A stretch of DNA of 13,939 nucleotides, taken from Aurantibacter sp042094015 (GTDB lineage Bacteria; Bacteroidota; Bacteroidia; Flavobacteriales; Flavobacteriaceae). Below are positions 7,037 through 13,939 of the stretch, in pieces. The position numbers and the translations under genes are program-made. Positions within the stretch are counted from its first letter, which is position 1. Every line of letters starts with the position of its first letter. The notes below the pieces were generated by a model, which saw only the letters and a program-made list of their open reading frames with translations, made no database searches and was not told where the DNA came from. The stretch is taken from contig NZ_JBELDZ010000062.1 of assembly GCF_042094015.1 (NCBI RefSeq), positions 1-13,939 on the forward strand, written 5' to 3'.

Positions 7037-7437
7037 TTTTTTGAATTTAATAAATGATGAACTTTGTTAATATCATCTAGATTGAAACCTTCTAGTTCTA
7101 TAGATTCTAAATTCTTTCTGTATTGAAACGAAATAGTAGTTTTTTCTAAAACAACATCTTTTAGATGTTTATACATAAAAGTTCGTTCTTGCAAAATATT
7201 TCGGTTTAGTCGAATAGTTAAACCTTTCTTATTATAACTTACGTAATACTTATACCAAAGTGATTTTGCAAAATGAATACTAATTATAATATAGCCTAAG
7301 AAATTTAAAATTCTATTTGTTAATGAATTTTCTGGAGCAATAACTTCAAAAAAACTAATAAACAAACAAGCAACTGCTAAACCTAAAAAAAAAGCTGTTT
7401 TTATTAAACTCAACTTATGAAAATTAATTGTTTTCAT
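7033..7437 (-). CDS. small two-helix membrane protein
   Basis: A 134-residue protein of unrecognised family. Two hydrophobic helices (about 12-32 and 43-61) form an N-terminal hairpin. A basic, strand-rich cytoplasmic part of about 70 residues follows (KKGLTIRLNRN, then VVLEKTTISFQYRKN, then SIELEGFNL), ending in a short helix. This layout, two membrane helices followed by a small beta-rich domain, recalls bacterial PH-like membrane proteins, but only by eye. It starts one base after the M28 peptidase stop and its own stop overlaps the next ATG (ATGA at 7036-7033), so it is firmly within the operon. Function is unknown. Confidence 0.7.
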   Translation of the reverse strand: MKTINFHKLSLIKTAFFLGLAVACLFISFFEVIAPENSLTNRILNFLGYIIISIHFAKSLWYKYYVSYNKKGLTIRLNRNILQERTFMYKHLKDVVLEKTTISFQYRKNLESIELEGFNLDDINKVHHLLNSKK

Positions 7438-7438
7438 A

Positions 7439-8842
7439 TTAATTTTTAAATTCTTTTTCTCCTTCTAATTTTTTAACACCATACTTATCCATTAAATAGA
7501 TTAAACTAGTCATAGTTGCTGCTCCAAGTTCTAATTCGCGTTTATTTACAGCATCAAACGTATCGTTTTCTGCGTGATGATAATCGAAATAACGTTGAGA
7601 ATCTGGTCTTAAACCAGCTAAAACAATAGATTCATTTTTTAACGGACCAATATCTGCTCCGCTTCCACCTTTTTCAAAATAATGAATTAAATAAGGTTTG
7701 AATAAATGTTGCCAGCCTAATATCTGATTAAAATTTTCTTGATCACAATCAAAACTAAATCCTCTTGGTGTAAATCCTCCAGAATCACTTTCTAAAGCAA
7801 ACACATGATTTTCATTATTTCTCTTAGCTTCTTCTGCATATTTTTTTCCGCCACGCAATCCATTTTCTTCATTCATAAAAAGAACCACTCTAATACTGCG
7901 CTTTGGTTTTATATTACTTTCTTTTAATAAACGAAGTACATCCATAGATTGAACAACTCCAGCGCCATCATCATGAGATCCATCTCCCAAATCCCAAGAA
8001 TCTAAATGTCCTCCAACTATCATGTATTCATTTGGAAATTCGCTTCCTGTTATTTCTCCTACAACATTATAAGATTCAACATCTTCTAATTGCTGACAGC
8101 TTTGTTTGAAAAAGAATTTTAAATTTTTATCAGACTTTAAAGCAGCCGATAATTTATTAGCATCTTTAGTACTAATTGCTGCAGATGGAATACGTTTTTC
8201 TACTGGTAAATCTCCATAAGACATACTTCCTGTATGAGGAAAATCATCTTCTCGTAAATTCATAGAACGTACAATAACACCTAAAGCTCCAAATTTTCCT
8301 GCTTCCATAGCGCCAGCATATCTTTGATCTACACAACCGCCATAAGCATTAAACGTTTGTATTAAATCTGCCTGCATTGGACGATTAAAAAAAACTATTT
8401 TTCCTTTTACATCTTTCTCTTTTAATTCCTCTAAGCCTTGTACTTCTATAACCTCAGCATTTAATCCTAATTTAGATGTTGCTATAGAACCGCCAAGTGC
8501 ACAAATATTAACTTTATTTATTTTTCCTGCCACTTCAAAATAGGCTTGTTCCTTTTCGCCTCTTACCCATTTTGGAACCATAACTGGCTGAAGCCACACT
8601 TTATCTAAACCTAATTTTTCTAGTTCTGCTTTTGTGTAATTTACTGCTTTTTGTGCATTTTCTGATCCAGATAAACGTCCGCCAATGTTATTTGAAAGAT
8701 AATCTAACCATTCGTAACTCTTTCCGTTAGTTAATGATTGCGAGTAAATGGTTTTTAATTGGTCTTGATCTGTTTGTGCAGAAACTGATAGTGTGATTAG
8801 TAACGCAAATAAAATGCTCAAATATTTCATATAACTATTCAT
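7439..8842 (-). CDS. secreted M28-family metallopeptidase, carboxypeptidase Q-like
   Basis: A zinc exopeptidase of 467 residues with a signal peptide (hydrophobic core about 7-20, likely cleavage after SAQ or SVSA), so it acts in the periplasm or outside. The order is a short N-terminal catalytic segment, a PA-like insert (about 125-250) and the main M28 catalytic domain. Di-zinc ligands expected for the family are visible: His279 in GGHLDSWD, Asp291 in SHDDGAG (bridging), Glu325/Glu326 in MNEENG (catalytic base and ligand), Asp353 in ESDSGG, and His422/His423 in YHHAENDTFD. The layout resembles human carboxypeptidase Q, which cleaves dipeptides; the actual substrate is not known. The start overlaps the ppk2 stop by 8 bp. 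Met5 (codon at 8830-8828) is an alternative start with no overlap and an equally good signal peptide. Confidence 0.93.
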   Translation of the reverse strand: MNSYMKYLSILFALLITLSVSAQTDQDQLKTIYSQSLTNGKSYEWLDYLSNNIGGRLSGSENAQKAVNYTKAELEKLGLDKVWLQPVMVPKWVRGEKEQAYFEVAGKINKVNICALGGSIATSKLGLNAEVIEVQGLEELKEKDVKGKIVFFNRPMQADLIQTFNAYGGCVDQRYAGAMEAGKFGALGVIVRSMNLREDDFPHTGSMSYGDLPVEKRIPSAAISTKDANKLSAALKSDKNLKFFFKQSCQQLEDVESYNVVGEITGSEFPNEYMIVGGHLDSWDLGDGSHDDGAGVVQSMDVLRLLKESNIKPKRSIRVVLFMNEENGLRGGKKYAEEAKRNNENHVFALESDSGGFTPRGFSFDCDQENFNQILGWQHLFKPYLIHYFEKGGSGADIGPLKNESIVLAGLRPDSQRYFDYHHAENDTFDAVNKRELELGAATMTSLIYLMDKYGVKKLEGEKEFKN

Positions 8843-9704
8843 TATTTAATTGTTCTTTATATAAATCTATACTAGCTTTAGATTTTTTATCTAATTCTGG
8901 TTCTTTAATGTCTTTATATTGACTTAAAGTGTCAAATAAAATATTTGCAATTATAACTCTTGCTGCGTCTTTAGAATCTGCAGGTATATTATACCAAGGT
9001 GCATTTTCTTTAGAAGTATTATTTAATATGTCTTGATAGCAATCTTGATATTTATCCCAAAGTTTACGTTCTTTTAAATCTCCTGCAGAAAATTTCCAAT
9101 TTTTTTCTTTTTTATCTAAACGACGCAACAATCTGTTCTTTTGTTCTTCTTTAGAAAGATTTAAAAAGAATTTAAATATTAAAGTTCCGTTTTCAGCTAT
9201 ATGCCTTTCGAAGTTATTAATTTGTTCAAATCTTTTATTCCAAAAATCATCGTTAATATCAGTAACAGAATGAATTCCAGGAATATGTTCTCCTAAAATA
9301 TATTCTGGATGAACTCTTGTTACTAATACGTTTTCGTAATGCGTTCTATTAAATACGCCAAATTTACCTTTTGCAGGTAACGCAATATAATGTCGCCATA
9401 AATAATCGTGCTTTAACTCTAATTCTGTTGGTACTTTAAAACTATGCACTACTACACCACGAACGTTAAAATCTTTAAAAATTTCACGAATTAAACTATC
9501 TTTTCCTGCTGTATCCATTCCTTGAATACATATTAAGACACTATATTTTCCGTGTGCATATAGCTTATCTTGAAGTTCGCCTAATTTTTTACGTGTTTTT
9601 TTTAATTCCTTTTTCAATTTATCTTTATCAACTTCAAAACTTGGTTTAGTTGCTAAGTCATTGATGTTGATTTGTGATGTTATTTTATAATCTTTTGATA
9701 TCAT
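8835..9704 (-). CDS. ppk2: PPK2-family polyphosphate:nucleotide phosphotransferase
   Basis: PPK2 enzymes transfer phosphate between inorganic polyphosphate and nucleoside mono- or diphosphates, usually making ATP or GTP from polyphosphate. The 289-residue protein is cytoplasmic. It shows Walker A GMDTAGKDS (62-70), a Walker B-type stretch FNRTHYENVLVTRV (118-131), and a basic lid region (about 185-216: KNRLLRRLDKKEKNWKF, then KERKLWDKY). By general appearance it fits the single-domain group of bacterial PPK2 proteins that includes class III enzymes able to phosphorylate both NMP and NDP; the class cannot be fixed by eye. The gene starts 38 bp after the preceding small membrane-protein gene, across a perfect 16-bp palindrome. 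The stop overlaps the M28 start by 8 bp. No other polyphosphate gene (ppk1, ppx) is in the window. Confidence 0.94.
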   Translation of the reverse strand: MISKDYKITSQININDLATKPSFEVDKDKLKKELKKTRKKLGELQDKLYAHGKYSVLICIQGMDTAGKDSLIREIFKDFNVRGVVVHSFKVPTELELKHDYLWRHYIALPAKGKFGVFNRTHYENVLVTRVHPEYILGEHIPGIHSVTDINDDFWNKRFEQINNFERHIAENGTLIFKFFLNLSKEEQKNRLLRRLDKKEKNWKFSAGDLKERKLWDKYQDCYQDILNNTSKENAPWYNIPADSKDAARVIIANILFDTLSQYKDIKEPELDKKSKASIDLYKEQLNNE

Positions 9705-9728
9705 AACGTTTGTTTAAAATAAATTAGC

Positions 9729-9744
9729 AGTACTTTAAAGTACT
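9729..9744. promoter_or_regulatory. perfect 16-bp palindrome upstream of ppk2
   Basis: AGTACTTTAAAGTACT is a perfect palindrome with no spacer. It overlaps the stop codon of the 98-residue membrane protein (9743-9745) and lies 24 bp before the ppk2 ATG. It sits in the widest gap of the minus-strand gene train, so it could be an operator for an internal ppk2 promoter. With no T tract or loop it does not look like a terminator. No TAnnTTTG box was found next to it. Confidence 0.4.
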
Positions 9745-10039
9745 ATAAAAAATAACGGAAAACTGGTAAAAATGCTAAAAACACAACTGATAATCCTAAA
9801 ACAGAACCAATTATAGCTGTTGTTTTATTTTTACTTAACGAATTTAAACTATACAGCAAAGCCAGTAAACCAAAAAAAAGCATACCTAATTTACTAGATA
9901 TACTAATATTATATTGATACGGATTAAAATTATTTACTTCTTTAAATGTAACAACCACTTGATAATAAGCATAATTTATATAGACTACAAAAAGTAATCC
10001 TACAATTCCTAAACCTATTGCTAAAATGGTGTTTCGCAT
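9743..10039 (-). CDS. small three-helix membrane protein
   Basis: A 98-residue protein of unrecognised family. It is almost entirely hydrophobic, with helices at about 4-24, 51-67 and 74-95. A polar loop (about 27-50, rich in Asn and Tyr) joins the first two. There is no cysteine and no recognisable catalytic motif. Its ATG overlaps the stop of the sigma-54-type regulator by one base (TAATG), so translation is probably coupled and it is a real gene despite its size. It could be a membrane partner of the neighbouring channel or regulator, but nothing in the sequence proves that. Confidence 0.7.
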   Translation of the reverse strand: MRNTILAIGLGIVGLLFVVYINYAYYQVVVTFKEVNNFNPYQYNISISSKLGMLFFGLLALLYSLNSLSKNKTTAIIGSVLGLSVVFLAFLPVFRYFL

Positions 10040-11202
10040 TATTTACTTGCAAATAATTTTACGTCTTTTTCGCTCACTTCTTTTTCTCCTAAAATAATTA
10101 AACGTTCTACTACATTACGTAGCTCACGTATATTTCCGGTCCAATCGTATTCTTGTAATAACTTAGTTGCTTTTGTACTAAATGTTTTTGGTGTAGTTCC
10201 TTGTTCTGAAGATATTTTTTTTGCAAAATGATTTATAAGCTCTGGAATATCGTCGCGTCTATCATTAAGTGCAGGTACTTTTATTAAAATAACCGCTAAT
10301 CTGTGGTATAAATCCTCTCTAAATCTACCTTCGGCAATTTCTTCTTTTAAGTTTTTATTGGTTGCAGCAACCACACGAACATCTACTTTTATATCTTTAT
10401 CGCTACCAACACGTTGCACTCTGCTTTCTTGTAAAGCACGTAACACTTTGGCTTGGGCAGATAAACTCATATCGCCAATTTCGTCTAAGAAAATAGTTCC
10501 TTTATTCGCAGCTTCAAATTTTCCTGCTCGGTCTTTAGCTGCTCCTGTAAAAGCACCTTTTACGTGACCAAACAATTCACTTTCAATAAGCTCACTAGCA
10601 ATTGCAGCACAATTTACCTCAATCATTGGACCTTTAGAACGTGTACTTTTCTCGTGTAACCAATGAGCTACTAATTCTTTCCCTGTTCCGTTTGGTCCTG
10701 TTACTAAAACTCTTGCTTCGGTTGGTGCTACTTTTTCTATCATTTCCTTAATTTGAGAAATAGCATCACTCTTACCAATCATTTCGTATTTCTTAGAAAC
10801 TTTCTTTTTAAGAATTTTATTCTCAACAACTAATTCTTTTCGGTCTAGAGCATTTCGAACCGTGTTTAATAAACGGTTTAAATCTGGTGGCTTAGAAATA
10901 TAATCAAAAGCACCTAAACGCATTGTATTTACTGCTGTGTCTAAATCTCCGTGACCAGAAATCATTACAAAAGGAATTTCGGGTTTTACTTTTTTAATGG
11001 CTTCTAATACTTCTACACCATCCATTTTTGGCATTTTGATATCACAAAGTACTAAATCGAAATCTTCGCTTTTAATTATCTCAGCACCAGCCAAACCATC
11101 TTCAGCTTGCTCTACTTGATATGTGTTACTTTCTTCGCTTAATATTTTTACTAAAACTCTACGGATTGCCGCTTCGTCTTCTATTACTAATATTTTTGGC
11201 AT
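10039..11202 (-). CDS. sigma-54-activating response regulator lacking a DNA-binding domain
   Basis: An NtrC-type regulator of 387 residues. The receiver domain (1-120) has Asp9, phospho-acceptor Asp54 (VLCDIKMP), Ser82 and Lys104. The AAA+ domain (about 140-370) has Walker A GPNGTGKE (169-176), the sigma-54-contacting GAFTGA loop (216-221), Walker B TIFLDEIGD (236-244), sensor I VVAATN (278-282), the arginine-finger region FREDLYHRL (294-302) and WTGNIRELRN (354-363). All catalytic and sigma-54-contact residues are present. The protein ends about 17 residues after the AAA+ domain, and the Fis-type HTH usual in NtrC (total about 440-480) is missing. Reading on in frame past the stop gives only five codons, so this is not a recent truncation. 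Such proteins can act on sigma-54 from solution. No histidine kinase is adjacent. It sits 6 bp after the MscS gene. Confidence 0.95.
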   Translation of the reverse strand: MPKILVIEDEAAIRRVLVKILSEESNTYQVEQAEDGLAGAEIIKSEDFDLVLCDIKMPKMDGVEVLEAIKKVKPEIPFVMISGHGDLDTAVNTMRLGAFDYISKPPDLNRLLNTVRNALDRKELVVENKILKKKVSKKYEMIGKSDAISQIKEMIEKVAPTEARVLVTGPNGTGKELVAHWLHEKSTRSKGPMIEVNCAAIASELIESELFGHVKGAFTGAAKDRAGKFEAANKGTIFLDEIGDMSLSAQAKVLRALQESRVQRVGSDKDIKVDVRVVAATNKNLKEEIAEGRFREDLYHRLAVILIKVPALNDRRDDIPELINHFAKKISSEQGTTPKTFSTKATKLLQEYDWTGNIRELRNVVERLIILGEKEVSEKDVKLFASK

Positions 11203-11208
11203 CTTATT

Positions 11209-12135
11209 TTATTTTGGACTTTGTAATATACTATTTTTTGAATCTATAATATGAATATCTCTTTGTGGAAATGGAATTACAACATTATTCTCTCTAAATA
11301 GTTTTTCTATAGCAAATCTAACCTCACTCTTAGGAAACCTAGCATTAAAACTATCTTGAATAGTAAAAGCCACTTTAAAATTTAATGAACTTTCTCCAAA
11401 ATCTGTAAAAGTTACTACCGGAATAGGTTTTTGCAACACAAATTCCGAAGAATTTGCTGCTTCTATTAAAAGCTTCTTCACCAATTGTACATCGCTTCCA
11501 TAAGCAACACCAACTTCTACATATTCTCTTGTGTTTTGACCATTCTGAGTCCAATTATACAAACTATTTGTTAGGTATAAATGGTTTGGTATTACAAGAA
11601 CTTTATCATCTATCGTTACTGCTCTTGTTGTTCTAAGCTTAATCTCTTCAACACGACCAACTTTTCCTTCAATCTCTATAATATCTCCAACATGAACAGA
11701 TTGGTCTACTAAAATAAAAACACCAGAAATAATATCCTGAAACAAGGTTTGTAATGCTAAACCTATACCAATTAATAGTGCAGCTGAAGCTGCAAAAACA
11801 GCTGTTACAGAAATCCCTACAGAATGTAACGTTATTAAGAAAATTATAATATATATAAGCCACCTAAAATACCCAAAAACAACTCCAAACTTATCTTTAT
11901 CGCCTTCTGGTAATCGTTTCGTCATTAGTCTATAAACCGTTTTTAAGACTAAAGACGCTAAAAATATTACAGTTATTAAAATAAACACATCTAAGACAGA
12001 AATAGAAATATGATCATTTAAATCAACATGGAAATTCAGAATTTCTTGAAATTTTCCCCAGGCAGAACTTTTACTAATATTATCTGTTAATTCTTCTGCT
12101 GTATCTTCTATATGATCTATTACTTTATCCTGCAT
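11209..12135 (-). CDS. MscS-family mechanosensitive ion channel
   Basis: A small-conductance mechanosensitive channel protein of 308 residues, expected as a heptamer in the inner membrane that opens under osmotic downshock. After a hydrophilic N-terminal part, helices are seen at about 46-69, 86-104 and 109-144. The third is the pore helix, rich in Ala and Gly (AASAALLIGIGLALQTLFQDIISG). The MscS beta domain follows (about 145-205: DQSVHVGDIIEIEGKVGRV, then LVIPNHLY, then NWTQNG). The C-terminal alpha/beta domain (about 205-295) contains VEVGVAYGSD and FPQRDIH. Length is close to E. coli MscS (286). The gene starts 2 bp after the ABC permease stop and ends 6 bp before the regulator gene, so it is inside the operon. 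Family call is secure; ion selectivity cannot be judged. Confidence 0.95.
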   Translation of the reverse strand: MQDKVIDHIEDTAEELTDNISKSSAWGKFQEILNFHVDLNDHISISVLDVFILITVIFLASLVLKTVYRLMTKRLPEGDKDKFGVVFGYFRWLIYIIIFLITLHSVGISVTAVFAASAALLIGIGLALQTLFQDIISGVFILVDQSVHVGDIIEIEGKVGRVEEIKLRTTRAVTIDDKVLVIPNHLYLTNSLYNWTQNGQNTREYVEVGVAYGSDVQLVKKLLIEAANSSEFVLQKPIPVVTFTDFGESSLNFKVAFTIQDSFNARFPKSEVRFAIEKLFRENNVVIPFPQRDIHIIDSKNSILQSPK

Positions 12136-12137
12136 AA

Positions 12138-13451
12138 TTAATACTTAATCCATTTTATTAATTCCTTATAACTTGGTTTTTTACCATACATTAAAATTCC
12201 AACACGATAAATTTTAGCAGCAAACCAAACCGTTCCTAAAAACATTCCAATTAACAATATTAAAGATACAACTTGTTGCCAAATTGGAACACCAAAAGGT
12301 ATACGCATTAACATAACTACTGGACTTGTAAATGGAATAAACGAAAATATAGTAGAAACTGTTCCGTGAGGATTATCTATTACTGTAAATATCCCAATAT
12401 AGACTGCAAGGATTAAAGGAATTAAAACTGGCAACATAAATTGTTGTGTATCTGTTTCATTATCTACTGCAGCACCAATTGCAGCATAAATAGAACTGTA
12501 TAATAAATAACCACCAATAAAAAAGAACAAGAATGCAATAACTAAATTAACCACTGGCAAGTGTGAAAAAGCTGTGTAAACTTCTTGGATTTGCATATTT
12601 AAGCCTTGACTTTCCATTGCCTGAGAAACCACCATTTGCTGTGGTGTTTGAGTTGCACTTATGTCTATATTAAAAATAATAGAAACAATAATCATTAAAA
12701 CACTACCTAATATTAACCAAATTGTAAACTGAGTAATTCCCGCTAAAGAAGTTCCAATAATCTTACCCAACATTAATTGTATTGGTTTTACAGAAGAAAT
12801 AATAACCTCAATAATTCGACTTGTTTTTTCTTCAATTACACTACGCATTATCATATTTCCATAAATAATAATGAACATAAATAATAAATAGCCAGCTGCA
12901 CCACCAAAAATCAGTTTTAAATAACCTTCTATTTTTGAAGACGATATTCCTACATAATTTTCTTGATTAATACTTATTTCAACAGTTGCAGCTTCAATAT
13001 CTTTAGAATCGATACCTCTTTCTTTTAAATTCAAATAGGTTAATCTTTGTTCTATAATTCGTTCTAAATCTGAAATAACACCAAGTGATGCTGATTCATC
13101 TGAATAAAAATGAATATTTATATCTTTTCTTGAAGAATTGGATATAGACTCAACATACAACAAACCGAAGTTTTCAGATGCTTCAGTTATTTCTTTAGCC
13201 TCTTCTATCGTTTTATTTTCAAGATAAATATATTTTAACTCTTCTGAGTTTTGAAACGATTCTTGAAACACACCCGATTTATCTAAAACTGAAATAATTC
13301 TTACTTTATCGTTATTCAATTGTGATAAATAAGCTACAACAGATATTAATGCGATAAATAACAACGGACTTAAAAATGTCATTATTATAAATGATTTATT
13401 TTTCACTTTAGTAATATACTCGCGCCTTATAATAAGTGGTAAATGATTCAT
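12138..13451 (-). CDS. ABC-2 type (NatB-like) transporter permease
   Basis: A 437-residue inner-membrane subunit of an ABC exporter. It starts with a cytoplasmic basic segment (IIRREYITKVKNKSF) and a first helix (about 22-43). A large extracytoplasmic domain (about 45-175) is followed by a cluster of five or six helices (about 178-420). These carry the ABC-2 hallmarks: MIMRSVIEEKTSRIIEVIIS, then SVKPIQLMLGKIIG, and near the end FIPFTSPVVMLMRIPFG. This architecture is that of NatB-type (COG1668) permeases, some of which export sodium or drugs; the substrate here cannot be told. The ATG overlaps the stop of the ATPase gene by four bases (ATGA at 13451-13448), so the two are one transporter. A 2-bp gap leads into the MscS gene. 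Confidence 0.93.
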   Translation of the reverse strand: MNHLPLIIRREYITKVKNKSFIIMTFLSPLLFIALISVVAYLSQLNNDKVRIISVLDKSGVFQESFQNSEELKYIYLENKTIEEAKEITEASENFGLLYVESISNSSRKDINIHFYSDESASLGVISDLERIIEQRLTYLNLKERGIDSKDIEAATVEISINQENYVGISSSKIEGYLKLIFGGAAGYLLFMFIIIYGNMIMRSVIEEKTSRIIEVIISSVKPIQLMLGKIIGTSLAGITQFTIWLILGSVLMIIVSIIFNIDISATQTPQQMVVSQAMESQGLNMQIQEVYTAFSHLPVVNLVIAFLFFFIGGYLLYSSIYAAIGAAVDNETDTQQFMLPVLIPLILAVYIGIFTVIDNPHGTVSTIFSFIPFTSPVVMLMRIPFGVPIWQQVVSLILLIGMFLGTVWFAAKIYRVGILMYGKKPSYKELIKWIKY

Positions 13452-13939
13452 TTGTTATTATTATTTACGGTTTGTATAAAAATATCGTTTGCTGTTGGAA
13501 TCAACTCTACAAAATGAGAAACTTTCCCTTTTGTAATTAGATATTGGAGTAAATCGTTTGGGTTTTGATTTAAATCTAACTTTATATTTAATTGAAGTTC
13601 TTTGTTTATCGATTTAAAACAGGCTGGACTCACATTAAATTTAGCTTTTAATTCCGTTTCTATTAAATCTGAATTTGGTACTATTCCAACCTGGTATGTA
13701 TTTGTCTTAAACTGACGTTTTATATCCAATAAATTTCCATCTATAAGTTTGTTGGATTTATGAATTAATGCAATATTATCGCATAATTCTTCTACAGATT
13801 CCATTCTATGTGTAGAAAAAATTACAGTAGCACCATCTTCTCTTAATTTAAGAATTTGATCTTTAATTAAGTTCGCGTTTATAGGATCAAAACCAGAGAA
13901 AGGCTCATCAAATATTAGTAGTTTAGGTTTATGTAATAC
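13448..13939 (-). CDS. ABC transporter ATP-binding protein, C-terminal part (5' end outside window)
   Basis: The frame is open to the right edge of the window, so only the last 163 residues are seen. The first visible residues are the Walker B and D-loop (LLIFDEPFSGFDP), then the H-loop (VIFSTHRMESVEELCD) with its switch His. An Ile/Leu-rich region (IALIHKSNKLIDGNLLDIK) leads into a C-terminal domain of about 100 residues, probably the DUF4162-type domain found on many ABC-2 ATPases. The Walker A and signature motifs must lie beyond the window edge. The stop overlaps the permease start (ATGA), so it is the ATPase of that exporter. An internal ATG at 13804 is in the H-loop and is not the real start. 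Confidence 0.95.
   Translation of the reverse strand, partial: VLHKPKLLIFDEPFSGFDPINANLIKDQILKLREDGATVIFSTHRMESVEELCDNIALIHKSNKLIDGNLLDIKRQFKTNTYQVGIVPNSDLIETELKAKFNVSPACFKSINKELQLNIKLDLNQNPNDLLQYLITKGKVSHFVELIPTANDIFIQTVNNNNK

Noticed and set aside
10358..10567. Plus-strand open frame of 69 codons
   Set aside because: It is antisense to the GAFTGA-to-sensor I part of the AAA+ domain, where conservation on the other strand explains the open frame.
11454..11863. Two short open frames (11454-11636 plus, 11669-11863 minus)
   Set aside because: Both are within the MscS gene in other frames; one is Cys- and Phe-rich in a way typical of shadow frames.
13748..13804. ATG at 13804 as the start of a 118-codon gene
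   Set aside because: The frame continues upstream to the window edge through Walker B and H-loop motifs, so this Met is internal to an ABC ATPase.

Overview
The window is a low-GC, densely packed chromosomal segment that looks like a marine or environmental member of the Flavobacteriia (Bacteroidota). The grounds are the strong A+T bias, the near absence of Shine-Dalgarno sequences, several Bacteroidota-type promoter boxes (TAnnTTTG), and the protein types: a DNA-binding-domain-less NtrC-type regulator, secreted M28 peptidase, class III-like PPK2, and exported DinB-like and small TonB-C-like proteins. No rRNA, tRNA, CRISPR array, insertion sequence or phage gene was seen. The content is mostly conserved housekeeping and envelope genes.

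Layout. Positions 1-55 may hold the last codons of a gene entering from the left, followed by a strong hairpin terminator (79-116). On the plus strand come uvrB (200-2203, nucleotide excision repair), a single-repeat DUF1456/YehS-like gene (2249-2620) and a transglutaminase-like Cys/His/Asp protein (2644-3195). A hairpin at 3208-3231 separates these from two minus-strand genes: a small secreted protein (3275-3616) and sucC (3894-5084, TCA cycle). sucC has its own promoter and a terminator with a GAAA loop. Divergent from sucC is a DUF1624/heparan-glucosaminide-acetyltransferase-like membrane protein (5288-6473). It is broken by one extra base in a run of seven T (5990-5996), so it reads as two fragments.

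From 13939 down to 6470 there is one long minus-strand gene train: ABC ATPase (5' end outside the window), ABC-2 permease, MscS-type channel, sigma-54-type response regulator without a DNA-binding domain, small three-helix membrane protein, PPK2, secreted M28 peptidase, two-helix membrane protein, and secreted DinB-like protein. Most junctions are ATGA or TAATG overlaps or gaps of a few bases. The largest gap, 38 bp before ppk2, carries a perfect 16-bp palindrome. This is best read as one operon, or two (split at ppk2), concerned with the envelope, osmotic stress and phosphate energy. A joint function is inference only.

The items most worth a second look are the regulator that lacks its HTH inside a mechanosensing/transport operon, the homopolymer frameshift in the acyltransferase, the compact inverted repeats just upstream of uvrB, the secreted-protein gene and ppk2, and the small transglutaminase-like gene. 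Nothing in the window is clearly a new defence or mobile system.
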